DNA of 64,000 bases, from NCBI RefSeq assembly GCF_028747985.1, contig NZ_CP118108.1, positions 1,431,501-1,495,500 of the forward strand, given 5' to 3'. Below are positions 1 through 7,994 of the stretch, piece after piece (the first letter of the stretch is position 1; each line of letters begins with the position of its first letter). The notes beneath the pieces were generated by a model that ran no database searches, was not told the origin of the DNA, and was given only the letters and a program-made list of their open reading frames with translations. The position numbers and the translations under genes are program-made. This stretch comes from Paenibacillus urinalis (GTDB lineage Bacteria; Bacillota; Bacilli; Paenibacillales; Paenibacillaceae).

Positions 1-425
1 TCAATATCAGCTCGGAAGGTACTGATTCCTTCATAGGGATGGAACTCCGGGTAGGTGTGAACCGTAATATGACTCTTGTCCAAATGCATCACCACATGAT
101 CCGGAAGCGGACCAGGTGACTCTTCGAACGATTCTTCTTCAGCATCGCCTACTGGACCTTCCGAGACGAGTAGTGTTACGCTTGCCCCTTGAGGGATGTA
201 GTCCTGCTTCGCCACATTAAGCACGTGCGCTCCAATAATATGGGATACATTCGTCAGTATCTGTGTCAAGCGGTCTGCATTATATTGTTCATCAATATAT
301 TCGATGTAAGCTTCGCGTTCTTCCTTGGTCTTGGTTTAGCACACATCATACATATTGAAGCTGAGGGATTTGGTCAGATTGTTGAACCCGTGCAGCTCAA
401 TGCGCTGTTCTGGTGTAAGTGCCAT
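1..425 (-). pseudogene. speD: S-adenosylmethionine decarboxylase, 5' part, with in-frame stop
   Basis: The minus strand reads from ATG at 425 (AGGAGG ribosome site upstream) into an AdoMet decarboxylase of the longer, E. coli SpeD type, with [18 protein letters not shown] near the start and [17 protein letters not shown] further on. This pyruvoyl enzyme makes the aminopropyl donor for spermidine. Codon 30, where the family has tyrosine (ICY/VCY), is TAA at 336-338; the frame continues cleanly to the window edge, so homology spans the stop. The expected autocleavage region (KSH) is present. Either the gene is recently inactivated, the stop is a sequence error, or translation reads through. The 3' part lies outside the window. 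Confidence 0.85.
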
Positions 426-598
426 GAATGCTTGCCTCCTGTCCCGAGTATCGCTAGTAACATGTACAGTCCTGTACATACTTTACCCAGAATAGCTGGG
501 AATTAAAGAGGAAGCATAAGTAAATATGGTGTTGGAAGGAATCCATTTCACTAATCGCATAAGGTGGATGCGAAACGGTATAATGCTACCAGCTGAGA

Positions 599-1633
599 TC
601 ACTTTGGTGGAAAAGGTCTGAGAAAAGCTTTGGGAATCGGTGTTTCGAACCGCATTTGCTTCCCTGTCCCCGGATGAGTAAAGGCAAGCACTCTGGCGTG
701 CAGCGCAAGTCGGCCGATGCCTCGTCCCTTAGCGCCATATTTCTTGTCACCGACAACCGGATGTCCCAGTTCCTCCATATGAACCCGGATCTGATTCTTG
801 CGCCCGGTCTCGAGCTGAATATCAAGCAATGAATAGTCGTTGCTGGTTTGCAGTGTTTTGAAATGAGTAACGGCCTTCTGCCCATCATTTGCATAGGGAG
901 TGGAATACATCTTGAGTGTCTTGCTTTCTTTTAGATAGGAGGTAATCGTGCCCTGCTCCTGCTTGACCTTACCTTCCACAAGCGCAACATAGGTTCGTTC
1001 TTCGACCGCATCACGCCAAGCATTTTGGAGAGACTGCTGAATGGCTTCGCTCTTGGCGAACATCATCACTCCTGAGGTATCCCGATCAAGGCGATGAACG
1101 ATAAAGATTCGGTTAGCCGGATGCGATACACGTACATGGGCCGTCAGCTGACGATAGGCTGTAAGCTCTTGTTCTTTGTCGGAAGCTACAGACAGCAAGC
1201 CAGAATCCTTATTTACGATGATAATGTCCTCATCCTCATGCAGAATCGTCAGGCCGATGAGGGGAGGTGCTTCTTCTTTTTTCTCCTGATCTACTGCTAC
1301 GGTCATCCCTTTGGTTAATGGATGATTAAAGGCCGTTATCGTCTTTCCATCAACGGAAATCTGACCGCGGGACAATAGTGCCTTGATTGAATTACGGCTT
1401 TTATTGGATAAGTTCGCCAGCAGGTAGGGGAGCAGCTCAGCGTCTTCTTGGACGATGTAGCTCTTGACAGGCACCGATGGAATCGAAGCAGGCTTTTTCG
1501 AAGTGGATTTGGCTGATCCTTTGAAGCTTGAAGCCTGTCCTTTGCTGCCTTTATGTGATCTGGTGTTCGAGGCTGACGGTGGACGGTTGCTGTAGTCATC
1601 CTCTGTACCTTGATAATTCGTTTTTTTTCGCAT
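599..1633 (-). CDS. RluA-family pseudouridine synthase
   Basis: Probably converts uridine to pseudouridine in rRNA or tRNA. The 344-aa protein has a Lys/Ser-rich, low-complexity tail over about the first 55 residues, then an S4-like RNA-binding segment (about 60-115) and the catalytic core with the family signature HRLDRDTSG near residue 180, whose first Asp is the catalytic residue. The start at 1633 is supported by AGGAGG 8 to 14 bases upstream. The extended basic N-terminus is unusual compared with RluB/RluD enzymes of about 300 aa and may help RNA binding. The exact target nucleotide cannot be read from sequence. Confidence 0.9.
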   Translation of the reverse strand: MRKKTNYQGTEDDYSNRPPSASNTRSHKGSKGQASSFKGSAKSTSKKPASIPSVPVKSYIVQEDAELLPYLLANLSNKSRNSIKALLSRGQISVDGKTITAFNHPLTKGMTVAVDQEKKEEAPPLIGLTILHEDEDIIIVNKDSGLLSVASDKEQELTAYRQLTAHVRVSHPANRIFIVHRLDRDTSGVMMFAKSEAIQQSLQNAWRDAVEERTYVALVEGKVKQEQGTITSYLKESKTLKMYSTPYANDGQKAVTHFKTLQTSNDYSLLDIQLETGRKNQIRVHMEELGHPVVGDKKYGAKGRGIGRLALHARVLAFTHPGTGKQMRFETPIPKAFLRPFPPK

Positions 1634-1840
1634 GCCTTAAGGCCTCCTGGTTCGGTTAAAAATACGGCAAATCCATCAAGCGTTTAGTTCTTGATATCCT
1701 GGTTAATATACCACACAAGAGGTAAAGTTTGCACGGAATCGCCTGGGTTGTGGAGGTTGTTCGTGGTAAAATGATGATGCATAGAATGAGCTCAAGTATG
1801 AAATCTTATAAGAGTATGAAGAAAAGGGAGAATAGACATC

Positions 1841-2683
1841 ATGAACATGAAGAAAAAGAAGTTTCATCTACTAGCACTTCTCGCTGTACTTAGCTTGCTG
1901 CTCGCCGCTTGTGGTGATCATTTGGTAGAGGAGAACAGCAACGACATAAGCAAGGAAAATATCGATGAGGATCAGCAAATTGTGATTGCCGGGACTGAAG
2001 GTGCAGGCAAGCAATTTATCGACAAAACGATCAAGGATCTGTTTGAGAAGCAGGGCTACACCTTACAGGTCACAGAAATTACAGACCCATCAGAGGCAGC
2101 GACGAAGCTTGCTGAAGGTTCGATCGATGCGTATATCAATACATTCATGGATAATCGGAAGGAGCAGCTGACGACGTTAACCAGTGTTCCGACCGAGCCG
2201 CTTGCGCTGTATTCGAATACATTCAAGGACGATGACCAGATTGCAGATGGTACGACGGTAATTATTCCGGAGGAACCCTTGATGCAGAGCCGTGCCCTGA
2301 TGATGCTGGAGGACGAGAATCTGATTGGCATCCGCAAAGGCGCTTCATTATCTGAGATGTCTGTAGAGACAGATGTCACGGATAATCCAAAAAATTTGAA
2401 GTTCGAAAAGGCACCCATCGATCAGCTCTCCGATCGAATCAAGAACGAAGCACTTATTGCTGCCCCGCTGCATATTGCTGTCGATGCAGGCCTTACAGAG
2501 CAGGAGGCACTTGATGTTGAGGATGTTCCAGGTCAATTCTTGGACCAGCTGGTCGTGCGCAGTAAGGATCAAGGCACTAACTTTGCCCGCAGCTTGAAGG
2601 AGCATTTTCAGTCCACCGAGTTTAGGAAGCTGCTGGATGAGCATTTCCCAGGCTATGATGAGCCGGAATGGATGGAAGATTAA
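1841..2683 (+). CDS. MetQ/NlpA-type substrate-binding lipoprotein
   Basis: A 280-aa exported lipoprotein: basic N-terminus, hydrophobic stretch and lipobox LLAACG with the lipidated Cys near residue 24. The body (VIAGTEGAGKQFIDKTIKDLFEK..., alternating substrate-binding lobes) resembles the NlpA/MetQ family that binds methionine or related compounds for ABC importers. No permease or ATPase gene adjoins it, so it is a solo binding protein here; several expected family landmarks are weak, and another ligand is possible. A strong hairpin terminator follows immediately, so it is likely monocistronic. Confidence 0.65.
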   Translation: MNMKKKKFHLLALLAVLSLLLAACGDHLVEENSNDISKENIDEDQQIVIAGTEGAGKQFIDKTIKDLFEKQGYTLQVTEITDPSEAATKLAEGSIDAYINTFMDNRKEQLTTLTSVPTEPLALYSNTFKDDDQIADGTTVIIPEEPLMQSRALMMLEDENLIGIRKGASLSEMSVETDVTDNPKNLKFEKAPIDQLSDRIKNEALIAAPLHIAVDAGLTEQEALDVEDVPGQFLDQLVVRSKDQGTNFARSLKEHFQSTEFRKLLDEHFPGYDEPEWMED

Positions 2684-2727
2684 TTCAATCTATGAGCAGA
2701 AGTTAACCTGAGTGGGTATAGAACGAC

Positions 2728-2766
2728 AAAAGGAAGTCATTTCAATGAGATGACCTCCTTTTTTTG
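2728..2766 (+). terminator. Intrinsic terminator after the lipoprotein gene
   Basis: Inverted repeat AAAGGAAGTCATTTC paired with AGATGACCTCCTTT around an AATG loop, followed by a run of T. The remaining spacer to the recQ start at 2971 shows no gene. Confidence 0.85.
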
Positions 2767-2970
2767 CGTTTTAGGATCAATCTACATATAAATGAAGCAA
2801 TTCTGAAATGAAATCCACCAGGCATCTTGATGTAGAGCAGGGATGTTCGGTACACTAAATAGATTGAGATCGTAAAACTAACGCTATAGTTCATTCATTC
2901 TGGATAGATGTAAGCTGAATACGAACAGGTGATGTTCTCTTATCAAGAAAGACGGTGAGGAGTAACGGCA

Positions 2971-4851
2971 ATGAGTATACAAGAAAGAACAATGGATGAG
3001 GCACGCGAGCTGCTTCAGACTTACTTCGGTTATCCCGACTTTCGGGAAGGCCAGAAGAAAATAGTAGACAGCTTATTGAGAGGACATGATACCCTCGGTA
3101 TCATGCCGACAGGCGGCGGTAAATCGATATGCTATCAGATTCCGGCGCTCCTGCATTCCGGTCTCACTCTGGTGGTGTCACCTCTTATTTCCCTAATGAA
3201 GGATCAGGTGGATGCTCTGCTTGCCATGGGCGTGTCTGCTGCATATATCAACAGTACACTGACTGGACGTGAAGTGAATGACCGGATTCGGGCGGCACAG
3301 CGCGGAGAGCTGAAGCTGTTATATGTTGCTCCGGAGCGTCTTGAGCTGGACTGGTTCCGGGATGAGATGGCGGCACTGCCCATATCCTGTGTTGCTGTCG
3401 ATGAAGCACACTGTGTCTCTCAATGGGGACATGATTTTCGGACGAGCTATTTGGCGGTGGCGCCATTTGTAGATTATCTGCCTCAGCGGCCGATCGTGGC
3501 TGCCTTCACAGCGACGGCAACGCCTGCGGTGATGGATGATATTCTGGAGCTGCTTCGGCTTCGCGAGCCTGAAACCTTCGTAACCGGACTTGGACGGGAT
3601 AATCTGGCGATGCAGGTACTGCGCGGCGAGAACAAGAAGGAATATATTATGGACTACACACGCGAGCATGCGGATGAGGCGGGCATTATCTATGCGGCAA
3701 CCCGTAAGGATGTAGATGATCTGTACAGCCGGCTCAAATCTGCGGGGATTGCAGCAGGGCGTTACCATGCCGGCATGACGGATGACGAACGTGCGGCGAG
3801 CCAGGAGGCTTTTCTATTCGATGATATAAGAGTCGTTGTCGCTACGAATGCCTTCGGCATGGGGATTGACAAGAGTAACGTAAGGTATGTCATTCATTAC
3901 AATATGCCGAAAAATATGGAAGCCTACGTTCAGGAGGCAGGACGTGCAGGGCGGGACGGTGAGCCGAGTCAGTGTATTCTCCTGTTTAGCGCGCAGGATA
4001 TCATGACTCAGAAATTCCTGATTGAGCAGGGTGAATTCCAGGATGAGGATCGGAAGCGGAATGACTACCGGAAGCTTCAGCAGATGATCGATTACTGCTA
4101 TACGACCAAATGTCTCAGGAGCGCACAGCTGGACTATTTCGGTGAGGTTCATGATGGAACAGGCTGCGGCATATGCAGCTCATGTACGGACGACCGGGAA
4201 CTCATCGACATGACTGTTGACGCGCAGAAGATCTTCTCCTGCATACACCGGATGCGTGAACGGTTTGGCATTACAATGGTATCTCAGGTGCTGAAGGGGT
4301 CGCGGAACAAGAAGGTGCTGGAGTATGGATTCGATCAGCTGCCTACGCATGGAGTCATGTTCAATCGCTCGGAGAAGGAAATATCGGAGATCATTAACGT
4401 GATGGTATCCGAAGGATATCTTACCTTATCTGAGGGTCAATACCCTGTGGTAAGATTGCAGCCGCTGGCAGTGGAAGTGCTCAAGGGACAGCGTGAAGTG
4501 ATGCAGCGTGTCGCCCGCGTAAGTGCGTCAACCGCCTCATCGCGCAGCAGCAGAAGCAGTCGTGTGAGCCGGGATACATCACCTTCGGCCGTTAATGAAA
4601 CGGTGTTCGAACAGCTAAGGCTGATTCGCAGGGAGCTGGCGGAGAAGGAGCATGTGCCTTCTTATATTATTTTCAATGATGCGACACTGCGCGAGATGAG
4701 TGTGGTATGTCCGCAGAGCGAACGTGACATGCTGAAGATAAAAGGGGTCGGGGAAGTGAAATTCAAGAAATACGGACAGCCGTTCCTCGATTTCTTCCTG
4801 AATCAGGGCGGTAGTTCTGTGGACGAGCCTTATGATGATTATGATTTTTAG
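2971..4851 (+). CDS. recQ: ATP-dependent DNA helicase RecQ
   Basis: 3'-5' DNA helicase for recombination and replication-fork repair. The 626-aa protein has the expected order: Walker A (MPTGGGKSICYQ, about residue 45), DEAH box (AVDEAHCVSQWGHDFR, about 140), second RecA lobe with the QEAGRAGRDG arginine-finger motif, the zinc-binding Cys cluster (CYTTKCLRS...CGICSSC, about 375-405), a winged-helix RQC region, a Ser/Arg-rich linker (about 510-530) and a C-terminal HRDC domain. The start has GGTGAGGAG upstream. It is separated by only a few bases from the radical SAM gene downstream, suggesting co-transcription. Confidence 0.95.
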   Translation: MSIQERTMDEARELLQTYFGYPDFREGQKKIVDSLLRGHDTLGIMPTGGGKSICYQIPALLHSGLTLVVSPLISLMKDQVDALLAMGVSAAYINSTLTGREVNDRIRAAQRGELKLLYVAPERLELDWFRDEMAALPISCVAVDEAHCVSQWGHDFRTSYLAVAPFVDYLPQRPIVAAFTATATPAVMDDILELLRLREPETFVTGLGRDNLAMQVLRGENKKEYIMDYTREHADEAGIIYAATRKDVDDLYSRLKSAGIAAGRYHAGMTDDERAASQEAFLFDDIRVVVATNAFGMGIDKSNVRYVIHYNMPKNMEAYVQEAGRAGRDGEPSQCILLFSAQDIMTQKFLIEQGEFQDEDRKRNDYRKLQQMIDYCYTTKCLRSAQLDYFGEVHDGTGCGICSSCTDDRELIDMTVDAQKIFSCIHRMRERFGITMVSQVLKGSRNKKVLEYGFDQLPTHGVMFNRSEKEISEIINVMVSEGYLTLSEGQYPVVRLQPLAVEVLKGQREVMQRVARVSASTASSRSSRSSRVSRDTSPSAVNETVFEQLRLIRRELAEKEHVPSYIIFNDATLREMSVVCPQSERDMLKIKGVGEVKFKKYGQPFLDFFLNQGGSSVDEPYDDYDF

Positions 4852-4896
4852 ACGATAATGAATTATACATTAACCACAGGGAAAAGGTTGTGCAGA

Positions 4897-6666
4897 ATGA
4901 AGGTTATTCTATCGACACTGAACGCGAAATACATCCATACGTCACTTGCCATTCGCTGTTTGAAGGCTTACAGCGAGAAGGATTTTGATATTGAGCTTGC
5001 TGAGTATACGATCAAGGATCCCGTCATGAACATCGTGTCCGATCTATATCAGCGCGGGGCAGATGTCATCGGATTCTCCTGCTATATCTGGAATATCGAA
5101 GAGACGATCAAAGTCATTAATATATTGAAGAAGGTCATGCCGGAGGTCAAAATCATTCTCGGCGGACCTGAGGTGTCTTATGATGTGGAATATTGGATGG
5201 AGCGACTAACAAACGTCGATTTTATCGTGGTTGGCGAAGGAGAAGAGACGTTTCATCAGCTGCTGACGGAGATCGAGACGACTCAGAAATACCATTTCGT
5301 GTATGGAGTTGCCTATCGCAAGGGCGCTGAGGTTATCGTCATGCCGGGCCGTCCAAAGGCGAATCTGAATGAGCTGCCTTCGCCGCATCGTTTTGCAGAG
5401 GATATCCCGGATCTCGGTAAAAGAGTCGTGTATTTCGAAACGAGCCGCGGCTGTCCGTTTAGCTGCCAGTTCTGTCTGTCCAGTATAGAGGTCGGTGTAC
5501 GGTATTATGATATTGAGCGCACCAAGGCGGATATTCTGTATCTGATTGATAACGGGGCGAAGCTGATCAAATTCGTGGATCGGACGTTTAACATCAAGCG
5601 TGATTATGCGCTCGACATGTTCCAGTTCCTGATCGAGAACCACAGAGGCTGCGTGTTCCAATTCGAAATTACGGCCGACATTATGCGTCCCGAGGTGCTC
5701 GATTATCTCGCGGAGCATGCGCCGCCCGGTATATTCCGGTTTGAGATTGGCGTTCAGTCCACGAATGATCCGACGAATGAGCTTGTGAAGCGCCGTCAGA
5801 ACTTTACGAAGCTGAGCCGTACCGTAAGCAAGATCAAGGAGAGCGGTAAAATCGACCAGCATCTGGATCTCATCGCCGGCTTGCCGCTGGAGGATTACGA
5901 TACGTTTCGTAAGACCTTTAACGATGTATTTGCACTAGGTCCAGAAGAGCTTCAGCTCGGATTTTTGAAAATGCTGCGGGGAACGGGGCTTCGTATCGAT
6001 GCGGACAAGTATAATTACTCGTATATGGAGCATGCACCTTATGAAATACTGGGAAGCGACGTCCTTCCATTCAGCGATATTGTCCGATTGAAACGGCTGG
6101 AGGATGTGCTGGAGAAATACTGGAACGCACACCGGATGGATCATACACTGAAGTACTTGATGGAGCAGGAATTCACCTCTCCATTTGATTTCTTCCAAGC
6201 GTTCGGGGATTACTGGGAAGGACAGGGCTGGCAGAAGATCGGCCACCAGCTGGAGGATTTGTTCACCCGTCTGCGTGCATTCCTGGAGGATCGGGGTACG
6301 GCAAACATGGACGTCATCCTTGGTCTGATGAAGCTGGATTACTTCCTTGGGCACAAGTACAAGCCGCGCAAAATATGGTGGGATCTTACGCTGGAGAAGA
6401 GCGATTGGTCAGGGTATATCAAGCGCCTAATCGAGCATCCTGAAGAGATTTCTTCTATATACGAGAGCATGGCACTGAGTGAAAAAGAGCTGCAGAAGCA
6501 TGCGGTACTGGAGATTTTGCCGTTCCATCTGGAGAAGGTGCTGGCTGGAGGTACTCCGGCTGCTGCCGAAGGCAGAACACTGCTGCTGGTTGTATATCAG
6601 CAAAATGAAGCGCAAAAGCCGGTTTATTTTACACTGCCGCTTGGTGCGGAAGCGAAGGCGATCTAG
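4897..6666 (+). CDS. B12-binding radical SAM protein (DUF4080 type)
   Basis: An N-terminal cobalamin-binding fold (MKVILSTLNAKYIHTSLAIRCL..., GFSCYIWN, ILGGPEVS) precedes a radical SAM core with the 4Fe-4S motif CPFSCQFC (about residue 190) and a C-terminal DUF4080-like region. Such proteins carry out unidentified radical chemistry, possibly methylation. I chose ATG 4897 over 4858 because GGGAAAAGG lies at the right distance and the domain begins directly there; this gives 589 aa. Co-oriented with and very close to recQ, but no functional link between the two families is established. Confidence 0.85.
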   Translation: MKVILSTLNAKYIHTSLAIRCLKAYSEKDFDIELAEYTIKDPVMNIVSDLYQRGADVIGFSCYIWNIEETIKVINILKKVMPEVKIILGGPEVSYDVEYWMERLTNVDFIVVGEGEETFHQLLTEIETTQKYHFVYGVAYRKGAEVIVMPGRPKANLNELPSPHRFAEDIPDLGKRVVYFETSRGCPFSCQFCLSSIEVGVRYYDIERTKADILYLIDNGAKLIKFVDRTFNIKRDYALDMFQFLIENHRGCVFQFEITADIMRPEVLDYLAEHAPPGIFRFEIGVQSTNDPTNELVKRRQNFTKLSRTVSKIKESGKIDQHLDLIAGLPLEDYDTFRKTFNDVFALGPEELQLGFLKMLRGTGLRIDADKYNYSYMEHAPYEILGSDVLPFSDIVRLKRLEDVLEKYWNAHRMDHTLKYLMEQEFTSPFDFFQAFGDYWEGQGWQKIGHQLEDLFTRLRAFLEDRGTANMDVILGLMKLDYFLGHKYKPRKIWWDLTLEKSDWSGYIKRLIEHPEEISSIYESMALSEKELQKHAVLEILPFHLEKVLAGGTPAAAEGRTLLLVVYQQNEAQKPVYFTLPLGAEAKAI

Positions 6667-6815
6667 GATGTAAGAAGTTTAATAAAAGGGGATACCTCCT
6701 TTGAAATTCGTATGTTGTAGAAGCAATGAGTGAAGAGTAAAAAAACAGCAATGAATACAATTGATATTTTCATCCGTTTTGAAAATACGTTGTAAACAGC
6801 GAGTATAGCAATGCA

Positions 6816-6880
6816 GCATATCAGCAAGACCTGCGAACAGGTTCATCCTTATGACTTATTCGCAGGTCTTTTTGATATGC
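6816..6880 (+). terminator. Long hairpin, likely terminator
   Basis: A 22-base stem with two mismatches pairs 6816-6837 with 6859-6880; the distal arm contains TTCGCAGGTCTTTTT, so the GACCTGCGAA/TTCGCAGGTC stem plus T run works as an intrinsic terminator for the radical SAM transcript. Confidence 0.75.
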
Positions 6881-6910
6881 TCTTAAGTTGAATAATTTGA
6901 GGTAAACGAG

Positions 6911-7040
6911 GTGGAAGAGGAGTCGATAGAATTGGCTATGGAACAAGGAAGTAAAACAAGGAGTAGAACAAGGAATAGAACAAGGAATAGAACAAGCAAT
7001 ACTTGACGGACCCTATGGCTGGGTCAATGGGCCAATTCCT
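6911..7040 (+). pseudogene. Remnant tail of an Rpn/YhgA-like nuclease gene
   Basis: A 12-base unit (GAACAAGGAATA and variants) repeats over about 6945-6996. In one frame it encodes VKQGVEQGIEQGIEQ followed by about 15 residues and a stop; in another frame just upstream VEEESIELAMEQG is readable. The GIEQ-type repeat is typical of the C-terminal tail of Rpn-family recombination-promoting nucleases (putative PD-(D/E)XK transposases). No catalytic core remains, and the two frames show a shift, so only a scar is left. Moderate confidence: simple repeats can mislead. Confidence 0.45.
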
Positions 7041-7695
7041 TAATTGTACGGATCAGATGCGCCAGACGCTTGCCATTAGTCTGTGAGGCAAAGGTGGTCA
7101 GCTCCTCGCTATGTCCCTCATAGGCAGATAGGACATATTCCTCTTCTACAATGTAATAGGTTCCGTATCGGGTAAATGAGTACTTCCCCTCTTGTCCATC
7201 TCCAGTTCCCGACATGATCGCAGTTACAATCTTCATACCGGCTTCTAATTGCGGTTCAAATCCCTGAAATTCAGCGTTATAGAACAGATCGATTGTCTCC
7301 TGCACAGGTTCACCATAGATGACCTCTTCTACACGGACTTGATAGGAGACAAATTCATAGACAGCTGGCGATAGATTTTGTTTATTTGTTTTTTCGGCAA
7401 GAGCTTCTTCCGGCGTGTTGGGCTCAGCAGGTAATTCACTGTGGAAGTTGGGATTAGGCTGCACAACTTCTGCGATAATCACAGCATCTGCCACCTCAAG
7501 TACCTGACGGAAGGGAATCTCTCTAGCCATCATATTTGGAGGGAATCCTTGTACAGCAGGGTATTCCTGTCTAAACTCGTTTATACGTTCGGGTGACAGA
7601 CTAGAAGCAGCTGGGGCAACGTTAGCGCATCCCGTAAACAGGATCATGAGACATATGAGCTGCAGAATGGAGATGCGATCGCGTTTCTTTTTCAT
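7024..7695 (-). CDS. Secreted lipoprotein of unknown function
   Basis: A 223-aa product with a signal sequence ending in lipobox FTGC (Cys near residue 23). The body is acidic, with a possible beta-rich domain (VADAVIIAEVVQPNP..., YQVRVEEVIYGEPVQETIDLFYNAEF). This layout, an exported protein with a segment resembling the 'signal of promised delivery plus beta' pattern, is not one I recognise. GGAG lies upstream of the ATG. It faces the preceding gene and shares no operon. Confidence 0.7.
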   Translation of the reverse strand: MKKKRDRISILQLICLMILFTGCANVAPAASSLSPERINEFRQEYPAVQGFPPNMMAREIPFRQVLEVADAVIIAEVVQPNPNFHSELPAEPNTPEEALAEKTNKQNLSPAVYEFVSYQVRVEEVIYGEPVQETIDLFYNAEFQGFEPQLEAGMKIVTAIMSGTGDGQEGKYSFTRYGTYYIVEEEYVLSAYEGHSEELTTFASQTNGKRLAHLIRTIKELAH

Positions 7696-7962
7696 GACAT
7701 CGCTCCTAAGATAAGATGAAAGATCTAGAGTGAAAATTTCTTAAACGTTTATTTACTAAGTCTTCTATGGAATTGTTTTGTTGTTCTCTATTCTAAAATG
7801 AATCTATTATATATAGCGTTGCCATTGGCAAATTAGTTTTGGGTCATGGCTAAAGAAATTAAATGAAAGTAAGAAAAAAGTAGTCATCATCCCCTTTTGC
7901 GTAAAAGAAACCTCTTGTCTAGCAATGTCCCAGGCATTATTCATATTCTCTCATAGAATAAT

Positions 7963-7977
7963 AGAATCAAAGATTCT
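7963..7977 (+). promoter_or_regulatory. Short inverted repeat just before a ribosome binding site
   Basis: AGAATC-AAA-GATTCT, directly followed by GAAGGAGAG, the ribosome site of the HAEG-repeat gene. It could modulate translation. About ten bases upstream CATAGAATA fits a sigma-K-like -10 (CATAnnnTA), but no convincing -35 is visible. The rest of the 7696-7994 spacer holds no gene. Confidence 0.3.
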
Positions 7978-7994
7978 GAAGGAGAGATGTATCG

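Noticed and set aside
7940..7960. Firm sigma-K promoter for the HAEG gene
   Set aside because: The -10-like CATAGAATA has no matching -35 at 16 or 17 bases.
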